A DNA stretch of 33,225 bases. Source: Byssovorax sp. (GTDB lineage Bacteria; Myxococcota_A; Polyangia; Polyangiales; Polyangiaceae). This document shows positions 18,358 through 27,542 of the stretch, one piece after another. Position 1 is the stretch's first letter; every line of letters starts with the position of its first letter. Below the pieces are notes generated by a model. It worked only from the letters and a program-made list of their open reading frames with translations, searched no databases and had not been told where the DNA came from. Location of the stretch: assembly GCA_025362495.1 (NCBI GenBank), contig JANYGI010000182.1, positions 1 through 33,225 on the forward strand, read 5' to 3'. The translations under genes and the position numbers were made by a program.

Positions 18358-19197
18358 ATGGCTCGACTCGTCGGCTTCATCGGTAACCGTCCAGATCTCG
18401 GGGCGCGCGTGATCGAGCTCGAGGGGCGAGCGCTCGACGTTCGCAGGCGATCGGGCGTGACGCCGGGCTGGGGAGTCGGCTTCTACCAGGGCGGCGAGAT
18501 CCTCCTGAAGCGGCGCCCGCTCGACGACCGCGCCGAGATCAAGATGACGGATCTCACGCGCGACATTCGCGCCGACGTCGCGCTGGCGCAGGTCCGGCTC
18601 GCCACCGTCGGGCCGCTCCGCACCGAGAACACGCACCCGTTCCGCTACCGCACCTGGCTCTTCGCCAACACCGGCACGGTCGAGGCGTTCACCACGCTGC
18701 GCGGCCGCCTGGCCGAGTCGCTGCCGCAGTTCCTCATGCGCGACGTGCGCGGCGAGACGGACAGCGAGCTCGTGTTTCATCTGTTCCTCTCATTCCTTCA
18801 CGACGCGGGGCAGCTCGATCGTCCGCAGGTCGACGCGCCGACGGCCGCCGCGGCGCTGCGATCCACGATCGCGCTCGTCGATCGCCTCTGCGCGGAAGAG
18901 GGCGCGGCGGCGACCGCGCTCAACGTGATGGTGTCGAGCCCCGAGTACGTGCTCGCGCTCAACGGCGGCCCGCCGATGGCCTACCGCATCTTCCAGGGCC
19001 AGCGCGATCTCGAGCGGCTCTTCGGCGACGGCGGGCTCGGGCGCATGCGCATCCCCGACTACGCGTCGAGCCGCCTCACCCTCATCGCGTCGGACTTCGA
19101 GGACGACCGCATCCCGGAAGGGTGGACCCCGGTGCGCGAGCGTGCGATCGTCACGTTCACCCGCGCGAATGAGCCGCTCATCGAGAACGTGTCCTGA
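18358..19197 (+). CDS. Class II glutamine amidotransferase-like protein lacking the catalytic Cys
   Basis: A 279-residue protein with the Ntn-type class II amidotransferase layout of the YafJ/EgtC group: MARLVGF at the N-terminus, GWGVGFY (38-43), QVRLATVG (79-85), NTHPF (91-95), ETDSELVF (133-140) and LIASD (242-246). In active members the second residue is the nucleophilic Cys (MCRLLG); here the codon is GCT, Ala2. The usual FAHNG oxyanion block is FANTG (102-106). Hydrolysis of Gln is therefore not expected. The start is secure: GGAGGAGG lies 7 bases upstream of the ATG. A TACGCT at 18301-18306 could be a -10 box. I infer a binding or regulatory role. It precedes a lipoprotein gene and a patatin gene. 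Confidence 0.85.
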   Translation: MARLVGFIGNRPDLGARVIELEGRALDVRRRSGVTPGWGVGFYQGGEILLKRRPLDDRAEIKMTDLTRDIRADVALAQVRLATVGPLRTENTHPFRYRTWLFANTGTVEAFTTLRGRLAESLPQFLMRDVRGETDSELVFHLFLSFLHDAGQLDRPQVDAPTAAAALRSTIALVDRLCAEEGAAATALNVMVSSPEYVLALNGGPPMAYRIFQGQRDLERLFGDGGLGRMRIPDYASSRLTLIASDFEDDRIPEGWTPVRERAIVTFTRANEPLIENVS

Positions 19198-19210
19198 TCA
19201 GCTGTCGCGC

Positions 19211-19849
19211 TTGCAACGCGCCGTCGCGCTGATCGTCCCCCCCCTCGTCTGCCTCGGCTGCGCGGGCGTCCCCGGGTTCGCGACGAAGAGCTCGATCGAG
19301 CAAGCACGCCGACGGCCCGACGGGGTCGCCGTCGATCCCACGGGCGCGCCACCCCGCGCGCGCGAGAGCGCCGACGCGTCCGACCGGCTCGTCACGCTCC
19401 GCACGCCGCTCGGCGCCGATCGCGCCGTCGACACCGTGAGCGAGCTCTTTCGCAAGATCGTGATCGAGGACAGCGACGGCCTCGAAGCGCTCTTCACGCG
19501 CGAGGCCCTCGCCACCACGGGCAACCCCGGCGCCAGCTCGACGCCGCTCGCCGTCCTCTGGTGGCAGCAGCGCTTCCGCCGGCTCGACTACACGCGCCTC
19601 GCGGGTGAGCCGATCTTCCGCGAGGCCGAGCTCGAGATCTACCGCGCCGAGGACGACGTCGACGCGCCCACGAACCCCGCGATCCACCTCGAAGCCCTGG
19701 GCGAGACCGACGTGGTCATTCGCCTCCCGATCCTGACGTCGCACGTGGGCGCCGATCGGCTCTTCGGCGACGAGATGATCTTCTGGCTGCGGCGCGAGGG
19801 CGACCGCTACAAAATCTACCGGGTGCTCGAGGACTTCCAGCTCAGCTGA
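19211..19849 (+). CDS. Probable lipoprotein of unknown function
   Basis: About 212 residues if the TTG at 19211 is used; this places the start 13 bases after the previous stop and gives a hydrophobic segment ending CLGC. The only other in-frame candidate is a GTG at 19142 inside the upstream gene, which would add a Ser/Arg-rich extension of unlikely origin. The C-terminal part (about 70-212) mixes helices and strands (SELFRKIVIEDSDGLEALF, FWLRREGDRYKIYRVLEDF), which looks like an NTF2/SnoaL-like fold; this is inference only. No Shine-Dalgarno sequence is obvious, and the start is uncertain. Coupling to the upstream amidotransferase-like gene is likely. Confidence 0.65.
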   Translation: MQRAVALIVPPLVCLGCAGVPGFATKSSIEQARRRPDGVAVDPTGAPPRARESADASDRLVTLRTPLGADRAVDTVSELFRKIVIEDSDGLEALFTREALATTGNPGASSTPLAVLWWQQRFRRLDYTRLAGEPIFREAELEIYRAEDDVDAPTNPAIHLEALGETDVVIRLPILTSHVGADRLFGDEMIFWLRREGDRYKIYRVLEDFQLS

Positions 19850-19857
19850 CGGCGCTA

Positions 19858-19874
19858 CGAGAGTGCCACTCTCG
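19858..19874. promoter_or_regulatory. Palindrome CGAGAGTG-C-CACTCTCG, possible operator
   Basis: Perfect 8-bp arms around one base lie in the 74-base gap before the patatin gene, about 50 bases from its start. It shares GAGTG-n-CACTCTCG with the dyad at 10325. A further GCGATCGATCC...GCGATCGA repeat follows directly. Confidence 0.35.
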
Positions 19875-19923
19875 CGATCGATCCTTTTGCGATCGACCAC
19901 GATTTCAGGCACCTTGTCCGGGA

Positions 19924-20841
19924 ATGACCCGACTCAAAATTGCCTTCGTCGGCTCGGGCGGAGCGTCGCGCGGCCTCGCTCACCTCGGCGTGCTCAAAGC
20001 CTGTGAAGAGCTGGGGATCGCCCCGGAGATCTTCGTCGGCGCGAGCGCGGGCGCGATGGTGAGCGCCACCTACGGGCAGGACATCCCGCTCGACGTGCTG
20101 CTCGACGGATACCGCCTCCCGTGGCGTCGAAGGCACACGGGTCCGCGGCTCGACGTGTCGGCGTTCCTCGGGATGCCGAGCCTGCGCGACCTGGCCGATC
20201 CGGGCTACCTGCTCTCCGGGTTGTTCTCGATCGACAAGCTCGAGCGCTACCTCGCCAAGCATCTGCCCATCAACGATTTCCGCGCGCTGCCGCGCTCGAT
20301 CTTCGTCACCGCCGTCGACCTCGACAGCGGGCAGCGCACCATCTTCGGCCCCGGCTACGAGGACAGCGTCCCGGTGAGCCAGGCCGTCGCCGCGAGCTGC
20401 TGCGTGCCGGGGATCTTCCGGCCGTACCGCATCGGCGAGCGCTACTTCCTCGACGGCGAGGTCGCGCGCACCGTCTCGGCCGACGTCGCCGTCGCCGCGG
20501 GCGCCGACGTGGTGATCATCTCCAACAGCTATCGACCGGAAGAGCACACGAGCGATCGCCGCGCCATCGCGCGACGTGGAGCTCCGTCGGTGCTGCGGCA
20601 GGCGCTCAACATCCTCGTCACCGAGAAAGAGCGCCGCGACGTCGAGCTGCTCTCGCGCCTCTACCCGAACATCACCTTCCTCGACGTCGCGCCCGACATC
20701 GGCGGCTTCAGCGATTTCAACCGCTTCTCGGCGCGTCCGCTCATCCTGCGCGGCTACCGCACGGGGCTGCGCGTGCTCGCCAAGGCCAAGGAGCGCGGCG
20801 TGTTCGAGGACCGCGCGCTCTCGCGCGGGACGCTGAACTGA
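19924..20841 (+). CDS. Patatin-like phospholipase
   Basis: A 305-residue lipid acyl hydrolase. The oxyanion block GSGGASRG (10-17), the nucleophile motif GASAG (39-43) with Ser41, and the catalytic Asp in LDGEVART (Asp177, DGE where DGG or DGA is usual) give a complete Ser-Asp dyad. Patatins cleave acyl chains from phospholipids or neutral lipids. There is no signal peptide or membrane helix, so it is probably cytoplasmic or membrane-peripheral, as in the RssA/YlbK-type bacterial group. Basic segments (for example RLPWRRRHTG, 64-73) may contact membranes. The ATG at 19924 is preceded by no clear ribosome binding site. It converges on the FHA gene. Confidence 0.92.
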   Translation: MTRLKIAFVGSGGASRGLAHLGVLKACEELGIAPEIFVGASAGAMVSATYGQDIPLDVLLDGYRLPWRRRHTGPRLDVSAFLGMPSLRDLADPGYLLSGLFSIDKLERYLAKHLPINDFRALPRSIFVTAVDLDSGQRTIFGPGYEDSVPVSQAVAASCCVPGIFRPYRIGERYFLDGEVARTVSADVAVAAGADVVIISNSYRPEEHTSDRRAIARRGAPSVLRQALNILVTEKERRDVELLSRLYPNITFLDVAPDIGGFSDFNRFSARPLILRGYRTGLRVLAKAKERGVFEDRALSRGTLN

Positions 20842-20855
20842 AGGGGATCTGCGCG

Positions 20856-20882
20856 GCGCGGGGGCGACGGCGCCCCCCGCGC
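20856..20882. terminator. GC-rich hairpin between convergent genes
   Basis: GCGCGGGGGCG pairs with CGCCCCCCGCGC (one bulged base) around a four-base loop, in the 49-base gap between the patatin and FHA genes. It is a probable bidirectional terminator stem, although no T-tract follows. Confidence 0.4.
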
Positions 20883-20890
20883 AACGAGGC

Positions 20891-22099
20891 TCAGGAGACC
20901 AGGAGCTTCACGACGAAGGTCGTGCTGCCAAGGCGCAGACGGTCGTTGTCACGCAGTTGACGGCGATCGCCGGGGGACAGGCGCTGCTCGTTGAGGAAGG
21001 TCCCGTTGCGCGAGCTGTCGTCCTCGACGAAGGCCTGGCCCGTCGCCGAGTCAGCGTGGACGCTGGCGTGGCGCGACGAGGCGCTCGCGTCCTGGAGCGC
21101 GATGTCGACGCCCTCGCTCGCGGAGCGCCCGAGCTGGGTGCGGCCGCTGTGGATCGCCCAGAAGCTGCCAGCAGGATCGTTCTGGAACGTGACGAGGAAG
21201 CCGACGAGCACGCGGCCCTGCGTGCCGATCGGCGAGCCCACCGGCGGCGGGCCCGAGAGCACGCCGGGCGACATCATCGGCGGGGGCGTGAACACCGGCG
21301 GCGGCGCGATGCCGCCGGGCGCCATCGGCGGCGCGCGGCCCGGCATCATCGGCGGCGGCGCGGCCACGCCGCCCGCGGACGAGGGCATCATCGGCGGCGG
21401 CGATCCGAAGCCGACCGCGGCGGGCTGCGGTACGGCGCCCATCGCTCCGGCCGCCATCCCCCCGAAGCCGCCTGGAGGCGCCTGCGGGGCTTGCTGCGGC
21501 GCTCCCATCGGTGCCGCGGGCGCCTGGCCGCCGACCGGGCCCGCAGGCGCGGCAACCGGCGCAGCGCGCGCCCACGGCGACGGCGAAAAATTCGCCTCCT
21601 GGGGCGCCGACGACGCGAACGCGACCGGCACGCCGGAAGGCGCCTGCTGGATCGGCGGCGGCGGCCCGTAGCCGCTCGACATCGGCGGCGGAGCCGCGCC
21701 GTAGCCACCGGAAACGGGCGGCGGCGGAGCGCCATAGCCCCCTGAAACGGGCGGCGGCGCGGGCACCCCACCACCGAAGCCGATCACGGGCGGAGGCGCG
21801 GGCGCACCCCCACCGAAGCTCATCACGGGCGGAGGCGCGGGTGCACCGCCGCCGAACCCGCCCACCGGCGGAGGCCGACCGCCACCGCCGACGCCGACCG
21901 GCGGTGGAGCCGGATAGCCTGCATTTGCAGGCCCGGAGGGCCCATAGGCGCCGCCCATGGCCATCGGTGGAGGCGCGGCCGGCGCGCCTCCGTGAGCAGG
22001 AGGAGGCGGAGGCGCGCCCCCACCCACCGACGCCCCGCACATGTTGCAGGACGAGTCGGTGTCCTTGAGCATCCACTGACAGCTGGGACAGGGCTTCAT
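20891..22099 (-). CDS. Zinc-ribbon protein with Pro/Gly-rich linker and C-terminal FHA domain
   Basis: A 402-residue protein. The N-terminus holds two CxxC pairs (CPSC at 4-7, CNMC at 18-21), a likely zinc ribbon. A long low-complexity linker of Pro, Gly and Ala (about 26-295) includes three 13-residue repeats at 82-120. The FHA domain covers about 305-402 with the expected motifs: LGRSASEG (323-330), SSRHASV (341-347) and NGTFLN (365-370); the Arg, Ser and Asn that hold phospho-Thr are present. It probably reads phosphorylation by kinases such as those at 1909 and 25003. There is no membrane segment or signal peptide. It is separated from lon by a terminator, so it is probably its own transcript. 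Confidence 0.88.
   Translation of the reverse strand: MKPCPSCQWMLKDTDSSCNMCGASVGGGAPPPPPAHGGAPAAPPPMAMGGAYGPSGPANAGYPAPPPVGVGGGGRPPPVGGFGGGAPAPPPVMSFGGGAPAPPPVIGFGGGVPAPPPVSGGYGAPPPPVSGGYGAAPPPMSSGYGPPPPIQQAPSGVPVAFASSAPQEANFSPSPWARAAPVAAPAGPVGGQAPAAPMGAPQQAPQAPPGGFGGMAAGAMGAVPQPAAVGFGSPPPMMPSSAGGVAAPPPMMPGRAPPMAPGGIAPPPVFTPPPMMSPGVLSGPPPVGSPIGTQGRVLVGFLVTFQNDPAGSFWAIHSGRTQLGRSASEGVDIALQDASASSRHASVHADSATGQAFVEDDSSRNGTFLNEQRLSPGDRRQLRDNDRLRLGSTTFVVKLLVS
21740..21856. repeat. Three tandem 39-bp coding repeats
   Basis: The units encode FGGGAPAPPPVMS, FGGGAPAPPPVIG and FGGGVPAPPPVSG within the FHA protein. Period 39 bp, with high DNA identity between the first two units. An 11-residue GYGAPPPP variant follows. 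Copy number could vary between strains. Confidence 0.75.
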
Positions 22100-22114
22100 T
22101 CCGTCTTTCGGTCG

Positions 22115-22120
22115 AGGCTA
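22115..22120 (-). promoter_or_regulatory. Candidate -10 hexamer before the FHA gene
   Basis: On the minus strand TAGCCT lies 15 bases before the ATG (22099). The transcript would have a very short leader containing GACGGA. Confidence 0.3.
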
Positions 22121-22152
22121 CCCATTCGCCAAATGCTCGCAAGCAAAACGAA

Positions 22153-22190
22153 AAGGCGCGCCCACCCCGATCGGGATTTGGGCGCGCCTT
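22153..22190 (-). terminator. Rho-independent terminator after lon
   Basis: A 12-bp perfect stem (22153-22164 with 22179-22190) around a 14-base loop lies 26 bases past the lon stop. Read on the minus strand it is followed by TTTTCGTTTTGC. This separates lon from the downstream FHA gene. Confidence 0.8.
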
Positions 22191-22215
22191 CCGCGCAACA
22201 ATCGACCTCGGGGGC

Positions 22216-24657
<2,442 letters not shown>

Positions 24658-24826
24658 GTCGATCTCCTGTGGGGCTCCGGCGGGTTCACCGGGGACCGGT
24701 CGGCTCGGGATGGAGCCTCGGGGCTGCTTTTCGGCTTCCTGATGAACTACGTGAATGTCGACTTCCGCTCGAATCCCGCGACGGGCCTCGCCGGGCGGGA
24801 CGAATGGGCTTGACCTTAAACACTAC

Positions 24827-24841
24827 GCATCGCGCGTGCCA
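24827..24841 (-). promoter_or_regulatory. Sigma-54-like promoter candidate for lon
   Basis: The minus strand reads TGGCAC-GCGCG-ATGC, one mismatch from TGGCAC-n5-TTGC, with the GG and GC at the proper spacing. Transcription would start about 158 bases before the lon ATG. It overlaps the palindrome at 24833-24848. Confidence 0.25.
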
Positions 24842-24848
24842 GCACGCG
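24833..24848. promoter_or_regulatory. Palindrome CGCGTGC-CA-GCACGCG, possible operator
   Basis: Perfect 7-bp arms with a two-base centre in the divergent gap between lon and the kinase, flanked by AT-richer sequence (TTAAACACTA and TTGCATTTTT). It is placed to affect either gene. Confidence 0.35.
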
Positions 24849-24988
24849 ATTGCATTTTTGGATTTCTTCACAGCAGCCCGGCGACGCGTCGCGCGGATCC
24901 TCGCCGGTTCCCTCGGGTTTCGCTCGCGTCGCCGCGCACCGGCCTGGCCCGCGCGACGCCCCCGTGGCGCCCGCCGCGTCAGCCCGGT

Positions 24989-24994
24989 TAGGAT
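24989..24994 (+). promoter_or_regulatory. Candidate -10 hexamer before the second kinase
   Basis: TAGGAT lies 8 bases before the ATG at 25003, with no Shine-Dalgarno sequence between. It fits the leaderless pattern. Confidence 0.35.
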
Positions 24995-25002
24995 GCCGCC
25001 CG

Positions 25003-26724
25003 ATGTCCCGCGTTCCCCTTCCCCCCGCCGAGCCGATGAAGCTGGGGCGGCTGGCCGAGATCGCCCGCGGCGGCATGGGATCGGTCGAGCTTTCGCGCGT
25101 CGAGGAGGGCCGCCTCGCCGGCCAGATCGTCGCCGTCAAGCGGCTGCATCCGAACATCGCCTCGGATCCCCAGTTCGTTTCCATGTTCCTCGACGAGGCG
25201 TGGCTGACGGCGGCGCTCCATCACGTCAACGTCGTCGCCGTGGCGGCCTGGGGCGACGACGACCGGGGCATGTTCCTCGCGATCGAGTTCGTGCAAGGCG
25301 TCTCGCTCCAGCGCTTGCTCAAGGAGTCGAAGGTCAACAAGGAGATGTTCGCCGAGCGCACCGTGGCGAACCTCTGCTCGCAGATCTGCGCGGGGCTCAC
25401 CGCGGCGCACAGCCTCCGCGGCGACGACGGCGCGCTGCTCGGCCTCGTCCACCGCGACCTCACGCCGGGCAACGTGCTCGTCACGTTCGACGGGCTCGTG
25501 AAGATCGTCGACTTCGGCATCGCCAAGGCCGAGGAGCGGATCAGCCACACGCGCACCGGCACGCTCAAGGGCAAACCCGCGTACATGGCGCCCGAGCAGG
25601 CGCGGGGCGGCAAGGTCGACGCGCGCGCCGACATCTTCTCGTTCGGCGTGCTGATGTTCGAGCTGCTCGCCGGCCGCCGCCCGTGGCTGTCGAAGGCCGC
25701 CTTCGACGTGATGATGGAGATCGCCGGCGACCCGCCGCCGAAGCTCTCGGATCTGCGCCCCGCGCTCAACCCCGAGTTCATCGCCATCGTCGAGAAATGC
25801 CTGGAAAAGAAGCCTGAAGATCGCTTCTCGTCCGCGGCCGAGGTCCAGGCGCGGCTCGACGCTTGGCGCGCGCAGAAGGGCTTCATGAGCGACGATCGGC
25901 AGTCGCTCGCGGCCTTCGTGGTGCGCAACTCGGACGCGCAGATCGCCTGGTATCAGGCGGCGCTCCGCGGCGACTTCATCAAGGTCGCCAAGGCCGAGAC
26001 CTTCAAGGAGCTCGAAGAGAAGATCGACGCCCAGCGCGAGGACCGGGACAAGCCGAAGAAGAAGCCGCCGCCGCTGCGCCCCGCCGCCGGTCGCCCGGCC
26101 GATCCGCCTCCCCGACCCGCCGCGGGCGCGCCCGCCGAGGCTGCCCCGACGAGCGCCGCAGCGGCCACGAGCGGGCCCGCGCCGACCAGCAGGCCGGCGC
26201 CGACCAGCGGGCCCATGTCGGCTCGCAACGACGCGCCGCCGTCGAGCGGGAGCCCCGCCGTCAGCACGCTCGACGCGTCGCCCTCGTCGCGCCTGCTCGC
26301 GGGCGCGGGCACCGAGTACATGGTCATGTCGCCGTTCGCGACCGGCGAGATCAAGCTCCCGCCGATGCCGTCGCCGCCGGGCGCGCGCTCTCGGGCGGAG
26401 GTGCCGCCCGCGCCGCCTCCTCCGCCGATCACGAGCACGGGGCTCGGCAGCGGCGTGTACGCGGCGCCTCCGCCGACCGCGAGCTCGCCGCCCACGCTCG
26501 ATCCTCGCTTCAGCACGGCGCCTCGCCTGACGGCCCCCGCGCCAGTCGCGCCGCAGAGCTCGAGCCTCAAGCTCATCGTGCTGCTGTTGCTCATCGCCGT
26601 GCTCGGCGCCGGCTCGGTCGCCGCGTGGCAGATCATCGTGCGGCGCAGCGCCCTCGGCGCGCCGCCTCCCGCGACGCCGGCCGTGGCCGCGCCGACGCCC
26701 GTGCCCGCGCCGGCGGGGAGCTGA
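25003..26724 (+). CDS. Membrane-anchored Ser/Thr protein kinase
   Basis: A 573-residue protein from the ATG at 25003. The kinase domain spans about 14-288: glycine loop ARGGMGSVEL (21-30), Lys46 in VAVK, catalytic loop HRDLTPGN (150-157), DFG (170-172) and APE (197-199). The Thr in HRDLTP is common in myxobacterial kinases, and all catalytic residues are present. A charged helix (about 330-352) leads into a long Pro/Ala/Ser linker with TSGPAPTS-type repeats. A single membrane helix at about 522-546 precedes a short Ala/Pro tail. The upstream extension of the frame has no coding look, so the ATG behind the -10-like box is preferred. The next gene starts one base after the stop; an operon is likely. 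Confidence 0.92.
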   Translation: MSRVPLPPAEPMKLGRLAEIARGGMGSVELSRVEEGRLAGQIVAVKRLHPNIASDPQFVSMFLDEAWLTAALHHVNVVAVAAWGDDDRGMFLAIEFVQGVSLQRLLKESKVNKEMFAERTVANLCSQICAGLTAAHSLRGDDGALLGLVHRDLTPGNVLVTFDGLVKIVDFGIAKAEERISHTRTGTLKGKPAYMAPEQARGGKVDARADIFSFGVLMFELLAGRRPWLSKAAFDVMMEIAGDPPPKLSDLRPALNPEFIAIVEKCLEKKPEDRFSSAAEVQARLDAWRAQKGFMSDDRQSLAAFVVRNSDAQIAWYQAALRGDFIKVAKAETFKELEEKIDAQREDRDKPKKKPPPLRPAAGRPADPPPRPAAGAPAEAAPTSAAAATSGPAPTSRPAPTSGPMSARNDAPPSSGSPAVSTLDASPSSRLLAGAGTEYMVMSPFATGEIKLPPMPSPPGARSRAEVPPAPPPPPITSTGLGSGVYAAPPPTASSPPTLDPRFSTAPRLTAPAPVAPQSSSLKLIVLLLLIAVLGAGSVAAWQIIVRRSALGAPPPATPAVAAPTPVPAPAGS

Positions 26725-26725
26725 C

Positions 26726-27514
26726 GTGCTCTCGCCGCTGCTCGATCTCGGCGCCTTCGCGCTCACGTTCCTGAACATCGCGGCGGCGCCCTCGCTCGAT
26801 CCGGGGCCGTCGCCGCAGTGCCCCGCCGACATGCGCCTCGTGACCGGGCAGCACCACGACGAGATGGAGCACTACTGCATCGATCCGCGCACCGACTCGA
26901 AGACCACGCACTGCTTCGCCTACTTCGAGGGCGTCTCCGCCGAGGAGGGCGCCGTCACCGACGTCAACGTGTGCATGGATCAGTTCGAGGCGCCGAACCT
27001 CCGCGGCGAGAAGCCGTTCGTGATGAAGTCGTTCAACGCCGCGACCAAGTGGTGCGGTGAGCGCAACAAGCGCGTGTGCTCCGAGCAGGAGTGGGAGACG
27101 GCGTGCGAGGGCCCCGAGCTCCGCCCGCTCGCGTACGGCTGGCACGTCGACACCGCGCTCTGCAACAGCAACAAGGGCTGGCGGCCGTTCGATACCACCA
27201 AGCTCTACAGCGAGGGCGCCGCCGCCACGAAGGAGATCGAGCACCTGTGGCAGGGCTCGCCGAGCGGCGCGTACGCCACGTGCGCGAGCTCGTTCGGCAT
27301 CTACGACATGATGGGCAACGTGGAAGAGTGGGTGGCCACGCGCCATGGCCGCAAGTTCCCCGGCGCGCTCATGGGTGGCTTCTGGGCCAAGCCGTGGACG
27401 GGGTGCCGCGGCACCAACGACGCGCACGAGCCCACGTTCACCTTCTACGAGACGGGGTTCCGCTGCTGCGCCGACGCCGGCTCGCTCGACGACGACGGCA
27501 AGAAAAAACGCTGA
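26726..27514 (+). CDS. SUMF1/FGE-sulfatase-domain protein, probably non-catalytic
   Basis: A 262-residue protein starting with GTG one base after the kinase stop. A hydrophobic N-terminus (about 5-22) acts as a signal peptide or anchor. The domain matches the formylglycine-generating-enzyme fold: RVCSEQEWETACEG (116-129), YDMMGNVEEWV (193-203), GGFW (217-220) and the terminal GFRCC (244-248). Canonical FGE needs two Cys in a CxxxxC arrangement near its active site; here only Cys227 (TGCRGTN) is in place, so sulfatase maturation is unlikely. Many Cys suggest disulphides and an exported protein. Such domains are often found next to or fused with Ser/Thr kinases, so a kinase-associated extracytoplasmic partner is my inference. 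Confidence 0.82.
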   Translation: MLSPLLDLGAFALTFLNIAAAPSLDPGPSPQCPADMRLVTGQHHDEMEHYCIDPRTDSKTTHCFAYFEGVSAEEGAVTDVNVCMDQFEAPNLRGEKPFVMKSFNAATKWCGERNKRVCSEQEWETACEGPELRPLAYGWHVDTALCNSNKGWRPFDTTKLYSEGAAATKEIEHLWQGSPSGAYATCASSFGIYDMMGNVEEWVATRHGRKFPGALMGGFWAKPWTGCRGTNDAHEPTFTFYETGFRCCADAGSLDDDGKKKR

Positions 27515-27542
27515 ATTCCAGCGGACAAACCGGGGTATTTTC

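Larger units (their letters stand above)
24658..25002. other. Divergent intergenic region between lon and kinase
   Basis: 345 bases with no supported gene. It holds an AT-richer stretch around 24810-24870, the palindrome and sigma-54-like site listed separately, the lon ribosome binding site near 24665, and a -10-like hexamer for the kinase at 24989. An open frame extends upstream of the kinase start into this region but lacks coding character. Confidence 0.6.

Noticed and set aside
21917-21932. Palindrome GCCTGCA-TT-TGCAGGC
   Set aside because: It lies within the Pro/Gly/Ala linker of the FHA protein; a single copy in repetitive coding sequence is not evidence for a site.
26726-27514. Active formylglycine-generating enzyme for sulfatases
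   Set aside because: The paired active-site Cys are not both present, and no sulfatase gene is in the window.
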